Shown: piece by piece, positions 1-11,403 of the stretch
Numbering within the stretch: position 1 is the first letter of the stretch
Layout of the letters: each line of letters opens with the position of its first letter
Source: Agriotes lineatus
Lineage: Eukaryota > Arthropoda > Insecta > Coleoptera > Elateridae
Direction of reading: 5' to 3'
Assembly (NCBI GenBank): GCA_940337035.1
Contig: CALNHX010002279.1
Span: 121,374-185,373, forward strand
Length of the DNA stretch: 64,000 nucleotides
Position numbers and translations under genes: made by a program
The notes under the pieces: generated by a model
What the model was told of the DNA's origin: nothing
Database searches by the model: none
What the model saw: only the letters and a program-made list of their open reading frames with translations

Positions 1-375
1 CAATTTTCAAATTTTTATACCCGCACCCGACCCACGACTCGCCGTTTCAAACCCGCACCCGACCCGCGACCCGCAAGTTTTGCACTTTTAAGCCTCACTT
101 GACCCCAAATTTGAATATTAGACCAGAAACTTGCTTCATATAGAATGTATACACAATAAAAAAATATTTTCACACTCGGCGGTCAAATTATTATTAAGTA
201 TAATTTTTTTATACACAAACAAAATTTATGTTGAAGAAATGAAGTTATACCCGACCCGCGACCCGCAGTTTCAAATCCGCACCCGACCCGCTACCCGCAA
301 TATTGATATAAATCCTACCCGCAACCCGACCCGCAATGCGGGTAACCCGCGGGTACCCGACCCGATGCAGGACTC
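1..375. repeat. Degenerate ACCCG-type minisatellite
   Basis: The stretch is built of short imperfect units such as ACCCGACCCGC and GACCCGCGACCCGC in two blocks (about 15-80 and 248-368), joined by AT-rich DNA. Near the right end the motif also occurs inverted (GCGGGTAACCCGCGGGT), so it can fold on itself. Subterminal arrays of this kind occur in some DNA transposons, but no terminus or target duplication is visible here, so it is left as a simple repeat. Confidence 0.7.
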
Positions 376-842
376 TAAAGTACATACGTAGAAAAAGTTA
401 TATGAGTTATGAATGACGTATTATTTACAGAATTTCGATCACTTGCAGGTCGCTGAGACGCGGCACGTAGTACGTATCAGGATGAGGTTATTTTTCATCC
501 GAATACTTGGAACGAAAACCCAGTTACACAGGTTATTTCAATAACCGGATAACCGGTTATTTTTGATTCGAATAAGCCTATCACTAAAAATAATACTTTA
601 GTTTTTGTAATTGTGTCCTATAATTAAATATTATGCTCCCTTATATTTATTATTTGAATGGTATATTATTATACTAGTTTAATAAGAGGGTTTATTTTGG
701 CACGAGTGGGTTTGGAGCACAAGCACAGCAAGGAGTGCCTTAAAGGAGTAAGTGCGACAAAATGCCTAATAAACGAGGTCATACAGAATTTCTACTTTGC
801 CACTTTTTTAAACAAAAAAATCTGGTGTGATACACGCACACA

Positions 843-1456
843 ACTTCCTTTTACAGTGATCTTATAATTAGCCAAAAATTTGATTTTAAATTTTTAAGCA
901 TTTGTCAAAAATTTTCAAAAATTACAAATTTTACAAAAACGGTACAAAATAGTGTTAGTTCAAGAGACAAATTCTAAGCTGAATTCAAAAATGTAATAAT
1001 ATACCGGGTGTTCTATTTAAAATAGGAGTTAATAAAAAAAATAGAAAAAAAAAACAAAAGAAACCCATTTTAAAAGTATTCAACTGGAAAATCACCTATC
1101 TCACATCAATACACATTAAAAATGTAATAAAAATATAGAGTTTAAAAAACATCGTTAGAGCCGTTTTTGAAAAAATCGAAAAAAAACTGAAAAATCACAA
1201 GAGTAAACACCTACTTCCGGTTATGCGATTTTCTTCAAAAGCTTGCTGTCGCATCTACATAGTACACAAAACTTATATATGAAGTTTCAACGCCATACCT
1301 CTTTCCGTTTTTGAGATATTCTGTTCACAGACAGACAGACCAATGAAAAAAAAATGTTTTTTGGGTTCAAGGGACTCTGAAAGGTGAAGATCTGTTGTAA
1401 ACTCAATTTCGAATTTTTGGGGTGAATCCAATACTTCCTTTATTGTAAAAGGAAGT
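843..1456. mobile_element. Dispersed TIR element, copy 1
   Basis: The ends are inverted copies of ACTTCCTTTTACA (843-855 and 1444-1456). The inside is AT-rich and non-coding and includes an ACAGACAGACAGACC tract near 1330. A second copy lies at 8184-8854 and aligns over nearly its whole length, including DNA just outside the left terminus (TCTGGTGTGATACAC), so the true element may be about 20 bp longer. No transposase is present, so this is a non-autonomous family. No convincing target duplication was seen. Confidence 0.65.
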
Positions 1457-2523
1457 AAAAATAAAATTTCAAAATCTAGGGAATTTTACGGCAGTTGGAA
1501 ACATTTGTGCCGTGCAATAAAGGCGGCTACTGACAGTTCGATATGTACACGGAGCGAAGTACCTATGGTTGCCAATGTTAAAAAAATGTACTCTGTTTTT
1601 AGTATTTTTAATATAGCATCGCTTTTTGTCTTACGATATGCAAACGAGTATCGTAATAGCCTCAGTACGAACGCAAAGTAGATAATAGTTATTTATGTGT
1701 TAAGGGCATAATCAAGAAGTGGAGAGCTTTAAATTTTCTGAGAGCTATAATCGTGATTAGGCACGTGGCACATACGTTTTATTTCATTTTGGTTCCCAAA
1801 ATGGACAAACTTCAAGGATTTTGGCTACAGAATACTGCATCATCGATGTGCTGACTCTGTGAATTTTTGGAGTGCTATGGTTTCTATACAGATTGTTGGT
1901 ATTGCTATACTACATTGTTGGTGCTTGTTATATTACTTAGAAACTTTATATACATAAAAGCCATTTTACGCCCGCTGTCGTGGGCCAATAAACAAAATTA
2001 CGGTTCCAACGTACACTTTAATGTTTGCGCTTTTAAGAACAGCTATTTAAGCGTTATTTTAATGTTATTTAAATGTACATGTATTGCAGATACAGTTGTT
2101 CTGCTATTTTTTGCTTGTAAATACGTGTAGCCATGAGCTATTTTAATGATTTAATTGTATCCTAAACTAATATGTTAAGAATGGTAATTCATTTGCTTTA
2201 GGTCTTAATAATGATTTTCTTTATGGTTTTATGTGTGTTTTAAACGTCAATACATCTATGTTTATTTGTACAATCAGATGGACTTTTCGTGTGGAGGTTG
2301 TTTGAAGTCAGTTTCAGCTCCGAGAACACTACAAGTGCAGGCCAGCTTCCTGCTTTGGCAGATATTGACACTTCATAGTCACGAGTTGAGGAAAAGTACA
2401 GAATTTCATGTATACTGAGCTAGCTAGGTAAACGAAGAGAGCATAAAGCGTAAGACATCAATGTTTTACAGAATATGTACAGCTGGTTACAGTTTTGCTG
2501 TAGCAAAGTTATTAGAACTACTA

Positions 2524-4024
2524 TACTGGGTGGAAACCTTGGGGGATAAACAGTACTAATTTTATCAGTATATCTTAGCCCAGGGCTGTCCAACATGAGG
2601 CCCGCGGGCCGCATGCGGCCCGTCATGATATTTTTGCGGCCCGCGGATCAAATTCCCGCTTGAGTCCACCAGTCCTGATCCTGTCCTCTCCTTTTCTACC
2701 TGGGCCCTCCGGTCTGACATGCTGAACTGTCTAACGGAGTAGTCCTCCAACTCTTACCAGACCAGGCTTCAAGGGAGATGACGTGTTGTACTGTCAGCCC
2801 GAGAAGTTCAAATTTTCCGCAAGAGCAAGACCGCTAGAATTCGAGTTTACCTTAATTGTTGAACTTTCTTGGGAAATCGAATCCCCGAGGCTTTAACCCT
2901 GTCTTAACACGCTGTACTGTTTTGCAGGGCTAACTGCTTAAAAGCCATTTCCGACCGCCTAATTTGTAAAAGCAAATCCCGGCGCCCCGAGAGGAGAATG
3001 TAGGAATCGCAGCCTCTACCCCGCTTGTGAGCGGTTAGAGTCCTGTAGCCGCCCCTCATAAACTCACCTGCAGGGCCTGTTATTAAAAGGCGAATTCTTG
3101 GACTTCGACGTTCGATTCCGCAGTCCGCAAATTCCCTATCGGGGGGAATGCCAACATCATTTTCAGGCTCAAGGCGAAAAAAATCATCTGCAGGATTTGA
3201 CAGCGCGTTCGCTCCAAGAACGACGCCTAGCCGTCGTAAGATACCAGGAACCTGTGCACCAGGATTTAGGCACAAACGCCCGCCCCAGGTAACTCTTAAA
3301 TCGCTAAATTCACCGGAAAAATTACAGCTTAAAATCACTGCTGAGTGGAATGTCAAGTTTGCAGGAACAAAAGACCTACTCAGCCCATTCCCCGAAAAAT
3401 CGGCGTGCGTACCGGCGGACTACCAATAGAGACCCGCAACACTCGCCGGTGCATTGGGTTGCAGCTCGACCCACGAAACCAGACACCGTTGCAGAAGAAC
3501 ATGTTAATTTTACATAATGTACAACTCCGCTAAAAACATTATATTTGTTTTGGTAATTATCTGGTGTTTTACCTAATCGAATATATATTTGAGTGAACGT
3601 ATTTCTCCGATTTGAGCTTAACCCGAGGGGCAAAAATTTGACGCCCTTAGTACATTAACTGATGTAATTTTTTCCTTTTGTTGGTATCTCAAGAACAGAA
3701 AGGAATTAACCTAAAGGGAATATGAATTTTTTTGTTTAGAATCACTTTTAGAACATGTAATGTAACCTAAGCTTCTTGAATAAATAAAAATTAGTATTGA
3801 AATATACACGTTTAATATTTATTACAAATCACTCACAAAGTCACAGACGACACATTTTATGATGCGGCCCTCATAACCTTCAAATTTTTTACAGTGGCCC
3901 TTGAACCCCTTGAAGTTGGACAGCCCTGTCTTAGACTATGACATTTAAGTAAAACAGTATCCCTAAAATGTCATAATCAAACCTATACTGATATTAATAG
4001 CGCTCTCAAGGTTTCCACTCAGTA
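2524..4024. mobile_element. Small palindromic MITE split by a hAT insertion
   Basis: The ends are inverted: TACTGGGTGGAAACCTTG (2524-2541) and the reverse complement of TACTGAGTGGAAACCTTG (4007-4024), 17 of 18 matching. TATCAGTATA-type sequence next to the insertion also pairs across. Removing the nested hAT (2581-3928) and one target copy leaves about 145 bp, a normal MITE size. The family is not identified; TA at each edge would fit a TA target duplication. Confidence 0.6.
2581..3928. mobile_element. hAT-type DNA transposon remnant, non-autonomous
   Basis: The terminal inverted repeats are CAGGGCTGTCCAAC (2581-2594) and GTTGGACAGCCCTG (3915-3928), a 14 bp perfect match. They are followed inward by the GCGGCCC-rich subterminal sequence seen in hAT elements with CAGGGCTGTCC ends. 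The flanks are TCTTAGCC (2573-2580) and TCTTAGAC (3929-3936), an 8 bp target duplication with one mismatch, as hAT transposition makes. At 1348 bp it is too short for a transposase, and no BED finger or dimerisation domain was recognised in the open stretches inside. Confidence 0.85.
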
Positions 4025-4121
4025 CCTACAGTATTTAATATTGTGCTGATATCCCTAAGGCGTTCTCTATTGAATGCCATAGAAATACAAGGCTGGTTGT
4101 CAGTTTTAATTTTAATTACAG

Positions 4122-4187
4122 TAGCCAGTTTCTAAGATACTTGGTACTTTGCATGCCTAGACCTTGTCCGAAACAAACAAAAATAAG
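4122..4187 (+). mobile_element. 3' fragment of a tRNA-derived SINE
   Basis: The sequence around GCATGCCTAGACCTTGTCC followed by AACAAACAAA matches the last ~65 bp of the complete SINE at 33981-34270. The tRNA-like head is missing, so this is a truncated or decayed copy. The target duplication was not found. Confidence 0.6.
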
Positions 4188-4199
4188 GATTTCACCTTT

Positions 4200-4834
4200 G
4201 TCACACCATGAATACTTAATGTTTGCAGAAAATGGTCGCTTTGTTTACTTAATAATTAAGTACATTTTTGAAGTAAAACGTTAAAATATTTTTCGTAGTT
4301 TAATAAAACACACGGAAATATCAGTATATTATATTAGCGTGGATAGATTTCACAATATTAAGAACACATGATAAACAAAGCAGACGACATTGCAAAAACA
4401 GCACTAGACTAGAAACCAAAAAGAGTGAGAAAAGAAAACCACAAAAAACATAGAGGTTATGGAACAAATTAACTAAGACTAGCACAGGATAAGAAAGAAA
4501 AGAGGTTTGTGAACACCTACGCAGGAAAAAAGAAACATAAGCACTAATAATCCATACTATCACAAAGCTCTAAAAACCTCAGGTTATCAATATCAAATAC
4601 ATTAATTACACAGTCAAAAAAAGAGAAATAAAAAATTTAAAAAGGTATTAAAATTTCAGTATTAGAAAACCCGCACATAAGTGAAGAATACCAAAGAAAA
4701 TTCTAGAAGTTAAATTTATTAGAAACAAAAAGCAACCAATTACAAATCCCCTAGAACATATGCTTCAAGAACCACATGAAAAAAAAACAAATAAACTATA
4801 GTAACTAATAGAAGAAAACGATATGGTGGAACAA
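4200..4834. other. Purine-rich gene-free stretch, possibly a decayed LINE
   Basis: The plus strand is unusually A-rich with short LINE-like reading fragments (for example ENPRISEEYQRKIQE-type words), and the same character continues to the right of the SINE (5162-5540). No catalytic motif of an endonuclease or reverse transcriptase survives, so the assignment is only a suspicion. Confidence 0.25.
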
Positions 4835-4844
4835 AGAGATGAAA

Positions 4845-5151
4845 TAATAATAATAATAATGGTGAGGCACTAACACCCCATGAAGGAGCTTGGCCTGCAA
4901 GGCGGAAGGTTAGAGCTTCCGTATCCTCGCTCTCACACCCGGCTGTCGCGTGTCAAATTCATGACACGTGGTGATGTGGTCAGCACCACGCATTAGACAA
5001 CCGCATTATTACCCCTTGTTCTTTCGAACGCAGGTTCCCAATTATTTAAAGCGACTGGGTAGGCCGCCCGCCAGGCATCGATCTGGGATTTGAACTCCAG
5101 ACTTCCGCGCCGCAGTCCGATGCTCTAACCATCAGAGCCACGCTGGCGCGC
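4845..5151 (-). mobile_element. tRNA-derived SINE with TTA-type tail
   Basis: Read on the minus strand, the head carries a pol III A box (TGGCTCTGATGG) and B box (GGAGTTCAAATCC) spaced as in a tRNA. A ~200 bp body follows, ending in a TTATTATTATTATT tail. The flanks are perfect 10 bp duplications, AGAGATGAAA (4835-4844 and 5152-5161), so this is a complete LINE-mobilised insertion. Its body differs from the SINEs at 33461 and 33981, so it is a separate family. Confidence 0.85.
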
Positions 5152-5540
5152 AGAGATGAAAACCAAGAAGAAAAACAGATGTGAGACAGATTTAAAAAGG
5201 AAAATATGGAAGGAGATAGACCAAGCAGAAGAAATCACGATGGATGTAACAATTATATGAAACTGGAAAGTCCTGTGGGAATAATTCAGTGCCTAAATTA
5301 CTTAAGGAGAAGAAATAATACACATGTGTCTGAAAGTAATCTTACAACAAGCACGAACTCAAAAAGACACATTGTGGTGACAATACATAAGAACTGAGAA
5401 AAAACAAATTGCTCTAAACCTATAGCAAGGAGACTACAAAATAAAATTGAAATTAGTAAACTAACAAGTTGCATTTCGCCCAAGAAAACAAACATAGGAC
5501 CATATATGAATTGTCTAGTATAAAAAACCGATAAATCCAC

Positions 5541-7500
5541 TTTGCTCTGTTTGCGGTAAATCGCGAAGAACGTTTCTGATGCTTATTGTAATATTCATTC
5601 CAATAAAATCAGTTCCCAGACGTAATGTATGAAGCATATATGGTATTCCCAACACTTTGGTTTCTTTCCTGTACATCAGACTAGGATATTCACGTTTAAA
5701 TATTGTAATTGTCGGGTTTTACAAATTAGTTGTGGTTTACAGCTAAATTTTATGTGAAAACAGGATTTTTGTAAATTCAAAAGTTTATTGAGAACGCAAA
5801 ACAAAATTATCTTAACTTAAACAAAATCTTAAACTAATATCTAAATAATCAAATCTGAAATGTCGGGCATTACTTCGCTTTGTTGAGAGATTTCCTCATT
5901 ACCATCTTCTATTGGTGTATAATACTGCAGCGAAGCTGCAACAAAACTGTGGGAGAGGGCGCCAGGTCCTCGACGTAAACAAATCCTTGGGTCGGACCTC
6001 CCCAAGGTCAGAGATATACCAAAATAACAATGGAACCAATAGCTAGTAACAATCTTTATTTGGTTCTATAGTGCGGCAAATTAAAACGAATTCACACAAA
6101 ACACATATCACTAATATACATAGTAACACAAAAATCAATACAAATCTATCACAGTAAATTACCAATAATATCACCAATAATAATATCACAACCAAAGGTT
6201 ACAAATACTTATCACAGTGACCTAAGAAACCCACGCACGGTGCCATACCAACAATCACTCGGCCTGAAGGGCGCTAGGTAACTCGTACTCACCTCCATAG
6301 TGTTCAAAACTCATATCATTCAAATACACGCAGTAGCATGTCTAAACATGTAACCAGTGACGTTCACCGTGAAGCGGGGATCGACACGACACGAGGCATG
6401 ACTACATTAACCTACAAACGTTATGAGATCTCACAGGGGGTTGCTAGTTCCTAAAAGAAAGTCATAAAGTGTTCCCTGAAGTTCTAAGTACTGCTTGCGG
6501 GCATTCTAAACCCTAAACTAGACTATCAAAATTCAAAAACGGGAAGCGAGATAATCTCAACAAAAGTCCCGTAGGCTGCATTATAGCCACAACAGTTCTA
6601 CTAAATTTGACACTTCAGAAAAGCAAACTTGAACAAACAGCGAGGTTAATGCAATACACGACGTTAAGTATGAACAAAAGTGCGTACAGGAGCTGCCGAC
6701 ACACAAATCAAAGCAAACTACACGGGGCTGCTGTTCACACAGGTAAGTAAGCTAAATAATTCACTATCTAAAAGCTCAAATAAACACCAAAAAATTGATA
6801 TGCACAAAACAACAACATGGCAATTCAAAGGTCATACAAGTCGATTGTAAAAAACGTACATTATAAACGAAAACGCTACTACACCTCAGATTCACACGGC
6901 ACGTGGGAGGCGAACTGCTGGAGGAGATGTGACAATCCAGGTACGCTGGCCAAAGGGGACGGCCTCGCCACAGGCCGCAGATGAGCCTCGCTAGATGTTA
7001 TGATGCAGCGATTGCAGGGGCAGCAAATCTAGGCTGCGGAGACAGGCGGCCAGCCGGCACGTGGAGCACCACATGATCCAAACACACCCAATTGCACGAA
7101 CACGAACAGAACCAATCCAGGTGATAAAACTCATTTCCAAAGCTGCGAGTGGTGACAAACAGCTTTACGCCCAGTCCGATCGGAGAGCAGGCCCAACAAA
7201 ACCGCAAAAAGCGTAGCGAACGCCTGGTAGCAACACACAAAAGCTCCCATGGCGTTCCAGAGGGTCACCTTGCCTCACATGTCCCTCCAAAATAATGAGG
7301 ACAGCTATATCCAAAGCTGAACGAAGCAAAAGGTACCCAGGGCACCAACTTCACACAATCGAATCGAGAATGGAAAAAGAATGAAAATTGGCCAAAGCAG
7401 TCCACCTCAGGTTATTAAAAATGTTTCAAAATTCGAAAAAGGAAGAAAAACTATAAGACGTAAATGTATGTGTCAAGCTGATAATCAGTACTGTTCCTTT
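5541..7500. other. Gene-free stretch, unassigned
   Basis: From about 5940 the DNA becomes more GC-rich and unlike its surroundings. On the minus strand an AATAAA lies near 6056-6062, followed by a GC-rich run containing TGGCGCC close to 5955. That combination suggested a long terminal repeat and primer-binding site, but no matching second repeat, target duplication or retroelement protein was found. Nothing is assigned. Confidence 0.3.
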
Positions 7501-7650
7501 GTTCAGGATTAAGACTGATGTTATTAGAGTTGCCTATCCAGCAAGTAGAAAAATTGTATTTTTAGAAAATAAAATAATGTAAATTGCCAAATCTGATTAA
7601 TTATTTCAACTATTATATGTGAAAATGACAAAATGAGCGCAACATTATTT

Positions 7651-8062
7651 AAATGGAACACCCTGTACATCCTTGTATTTTTAAAAAGTACTTTTAATGA
7701 GCTTTCTTTTGACATTTCATTTCCTATCTCTAAATTCAATCGCTTTTCAGATTTAATTTTCTCCTGCTTTTTTTCGTTTTTCCGTATTTATTATTTCTAG
7801 TTTTGAATAGTGGCTGGGTTTTTGTTTTCTAAACTTAGTTTTATCATTTGTTTGGAGAACTCCAATGTTTAAATTATTATTTTAACGACGTTTGTTTGTT
7901 ATTCCTTTAAATAAAGCATTTTAAGGGGCTTAAATTGTTTTTTATGTTCAAACACGCATGTCTGAAAAACAGTTGAACTTAGAGGTATGAAGTTACATAT
8001 CAAAAGAAAGCTAATTTAAAAGGGCTTTTCAAAAATACAAAAATATACAGGGCGTTCCATTT
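7651..8062. mobile_element. Foldback MITE with AAATGGAACACCCTGTA ends
   Basis: The ends are AAATGGAACACCCTGTA (7651-7667) and TACAGGGCGTTCCATTT (8046-8062), 16 of 17 complementary. The pairing continues inward imperfectly (TTTTTAAAAAGT with CTTTTCAAAAATAC, AAGAAAGCT with AGCTTTCTTTT), so each arm is about 80 bp. There is no coding capacity. Similar CAGGGTGT-type words recur at about 1012, 8350, 9036, 9381 and 63676, suggesting several related families. Confidence 0.65.
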
Positions 8063-8183
8063 GAAAAATTTCGAAATCATTAAATTTGCAAATGCTGAGC
8101 ACCCTGAATAACATCAATAGTCATATCCGCCATTTTAGACTTCAAAGGTAGTTCACAAAAATCTGGTGTGATACACTCACACA

Positions 8184-8854
8184 ACTTCCTTTTACAGTGA
8201 TCTTATAATTAGTCAAAAATTTCATTTTTAATTTTTAACCATTTGTTAAAAATTTTCAAAAATTACAAATTCTACAAAAACGGTACAAAATCGAGTGTTA
8301 GTTGAAGAGACAAATTTTCTCTAGAATTTTAAGGTGAATTCAAAAATGTAATAATATACCGGGTGTTTTATTTAAAATAGGAGTTAATAAAAAAAATAGA
8401 AAAAAAAAACAAAAGAAACCCACTTTAGAAGTATTCAACTGGAAAATCACCTATCTCACATCAATACACATTAAAAATGTAAGAAAAATGTAAAATTTAA
8501 AAAAAATCGTTGGAGCCGTTTTTGAAAAAATCGAAAAAAACTGAAAAATCACAAGAGTAAACACCTACTTCCGGTTATGCGATTTTCTTCAAAAGCTTGC
8601 TGTCTCATCTACATAGTACACAAAACTTATATATGAAGTTTCAATGCCATACCTCTTTTCGTTTTTGAGATATTCTGTTCACAGACACACACACAGACAG
8701 ACACACAGACAGACACACAGACAGACAGACAGACCAATGAAAAAAAATATGTTTTTTGGGATCAGGGGACTCTAAAACGTGAAGATCTGTTGAAAACTCA
8801 ATTTCGAATTTTTGGGGTGAATCCAATACTTCCTTTATAGTAGTAAAAGGAAGT
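8184..8854. mobile_element. Dispersed TIR element, copy 2
   Basis: This is the same family as 843-1456, with the ends ACTTCCTTTTAC and GTAAAAGGAAGT. It is about 57 bp longer than copy 1, mostly because of an expanded ACAGACACAC/ACAGACAG tract at 8681-8734. No coding sequence is present. Confidence 0.65.
8681..8734. repeat. ACAG/ACAC microsatellite
   Basis: About 54 bp of ACAGACAC and ACAGACAG units inside the TIR element. Copy 1 of the family has only ACAGACAGACAGACC at this position, so the tract has expanded since the copies diverged. Confidence 0.8.
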
Positions 8855-9172
8855 AAAAATCATAATTGTCTGGTAACGTTTTCCTACATTCAATTGTTTT
8901 CTGTTGTTTACAACAGCCGCCGCTTGATATCAAAATGATCAGTATTTCAATGCAAAACTTTTAAGCTACCCAAATATAGGGTAGTCCATTTAAAAAATAA
9001 GTAGGTTTGATTCGCCACACTTTTTTGAGCCACCCTGTATAATCAAAACTATTTTAGAAATGTGCACCACCTTCGTACCTACAACTTTTATATACATAAT
9101 ATTTATGTAACTCTCGTAGTTTTAGATATATCTTCCACCCCCGCTTCGTTGCCGGACTCTGTATACAGGCTA

Positions 9173-9864
9173 TTCCTAAGTAAGTGTCGCAACGGAACAC
9201 TGTACACTCCTTGAGCAAAAAAATTTTGATTTAACTCAACTATCCTATATACAAAGTTGCTTAGTTTAGCCGTTAGAGGGCTTTAAAAACTATTAACTTT
9301 TTTAATTTTTTCAAATAAGTCGAAAAATCTTTGATATATTTTATTCATTTTTTGAATAAACCCTAATTTCGAAAATTACAGGGTGTTTAAAAACTTCGTC
9401 ACAATAAATTATCCATCCATATTTTTTAACCCCCTGTATAATCACTACCAATTTTTCTTTCTGAATAGTTACTTTAATTTAGAAGCTATTTTCTCTCTTA
9501 GAAAATTTTAGTCGGGTCGACGATTTAGCCACAAAAAAATAATTTTCTAAATCCCTACAATCCTGAATCAGTAATTGTAACTTAACTACTAGGCTTGTAG
9601 GGTTTTAAAATATATCCTTTTGTGGCTAAACCGTTTACCCGACTAAAATTTTGTGAGAGGAAATAGCTTTGAAATTAAAGTAACTATTCAGAAAAAAAAT
9701 TGGTAGTGATTATACAGGAGGTTAAAAATTTTTTTTTAAATTAATCGTTTTTAAAGCCCTTTAGCTGCTAAACTAAGCAACTTTGTATATAGGTAAGTTG
9801 AGTTAAATCATCATATTATTGCTCAAGGAATCTACAGTGTTCCGTTGCGAGACTTATTTAGGAA
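9173..9864. mobile_element. Long foldback element, arms ~250-380 bp
   Basis: The outer ends pair: TTCCTAAGTAAGTGTCGCAA (9173-9192) with the reverse complement of TTGCGAGACTTATTTAGGAA (9845-9864). Pairing continues through CTTTGTATATAGG, GCTTAGTTTAGC, GGGCTTTAAAAAC, AATCACTACCAATTTTT and TTTTAGTCGGGT to a centre near 9550. The left arm holds about 130 bp (roughly 9295-9415) with no partner on the right, containing ACAGGGTGTTTAAAAACTTC, so either the left gained an insertion or the right lost it. There is no coding capacity. Confidence 0.7.
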
Positions 9865-11403
9865 CATTATTAACTTAGCACGCACTCTAAGTGTGTCGAA
9901 CTTGCGGAAGTGAATGTGCAAGCCAGCGGAGTTATAAATAGAACACAGCCCGTGATGCGCGAGGAGCAACAAAACTGAGGCAGTCGCGGTAAAACTAGCA
10001 ACTCGTGCATATGTCATCCCTCATTAACAAAGTTACAAGGCGTACTAATAAAGTGCACAGGATAGTGAGTTGTTGGCTGGCATTATTCGCCGCCGACACA
10101 AAGAGTTTCCTGAGTGGGAACAGAGACTACAGAAGCATGAAACCACCTGGGCACATCACCAAAGGTTTGCTACATCTTCCATAAAAGGATGCCGTTGTCG
10201 TAATGCCACAGAGGCATCGCTCTTATCCAGGCTCGGGAACACTTGGGAGCAACCGAATGCAAGGTTAGTTACTAGTTAAAACTGCAATACAAAGTAAGGA
10301 AGCGATTATAATATTTTTGGCAATTTCACGGGCAATTGTTGTCCTGCTCAAAATAACAGGGAATTACCCGTAACCAGTACGCAGTCATCCCGTCTTTTTC
10401 TGACACAACATGTCGCTTGAATTGAACGTGCTCAGGCAGCGTTCGTATTACTACGTCGTGTTTCAGCAACCAGCGCATTTAAAGAATGGACAACTTCGCC
10501 TAGTGAATTTGTGCGCGGAAGTTAAATACATTTTTTACTATCAGAGTTTGACTTTGTGGTGACAGTTGAACACTAGCACACTATTTAGGGTGCTTTCATG
10601 CATGTAGCGTAGTCTTTTTATATGAATAGGGAGTATTTTTATGCTATAACGCGAGTAGTAGAAACAGCTGTCGCTCGTAGATAATTAAAGTATTATTAAC
10701 AGCTGCACTGTATGTTTTGATGTCATTTATTCTTGTTGTTTTATGTACATGTATTACCTTGTATTTGTGTTTTTCTTACACCCGCTAATGCTCGTACTCA
10801 TACCAGCCATACTTGTTCAGTAAAACATCACTTTTCTAAACTTGTTGGATAATATACTATCTTACAATAACCACATAGCAACGAAAACAAAGTATATAAA
10901 ATAAACATAAGAGGATTATTTATTAGTGAACAAAAATATCAAACATTTCTAAAACTTCTGGAAGCACTCCTGTCTGAGAGGCAGACACTTGTTATGCTCC
11001 ATACGATAATTTTGATCAAATTTCGAATTTCCCCCATTCAAGTACTCCTACTTATCAAGTTTAAAATCTGTTAATATTCCTTTTCTTATACCCTTGATTC
11101 TTCTAGTGTTCTCGTAGCATAAATATGTTTTTTTTAAGTCTTCTGAGTAACTGAAGTGATGGTAAACAATATTCAATATAAAATTACGTACATTATAATG
11201 TTTTCACATTAAAGATTGTGTCAAATCTGTAATTGGGCAGAATTGCATTCTGAAGATATTTGAGCTAGAAATTTATCAAAATTATGTCATTGGTGAAGCT
11301 ATTTATTTGCTAGATTCTACAATTTCTACACTTAATATTAATAAATACGTTAAGATTATTTAATATAAAATCAGACAATTACCAATGGCATTATATTTAA
11401 CTG
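9865..11403. other. Gene-free stretch with a possible core promoter and untranslated exon
   Basis: TATAAATA at 9933-9940 is followed by a GC-richer segment ending in a good splice-donor-like AAG/GTTAGT near 10263. Together they could be a promoter and first exon of a plus-strand transcript, but no downstream exon was found and the short open frame inside matches nothing I know. The rest (10270-11403) is AT-rich with nothing recognisable. Confidence 0.2.

Noticed and set aside
2904..3356. 150-codon minus-strand open frame inside the hAT remnant
   Set aside because: No BED finger or hAT dimerisation motif; overlaps other open frames on both strands.
5940..7300. Possible solo LTR (AATAAA, TGGCGCC, TGT/ACA edges)
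   Set aside because: No repeated partner, no target duplication and TGGCGCC is not placed right after a CA end.
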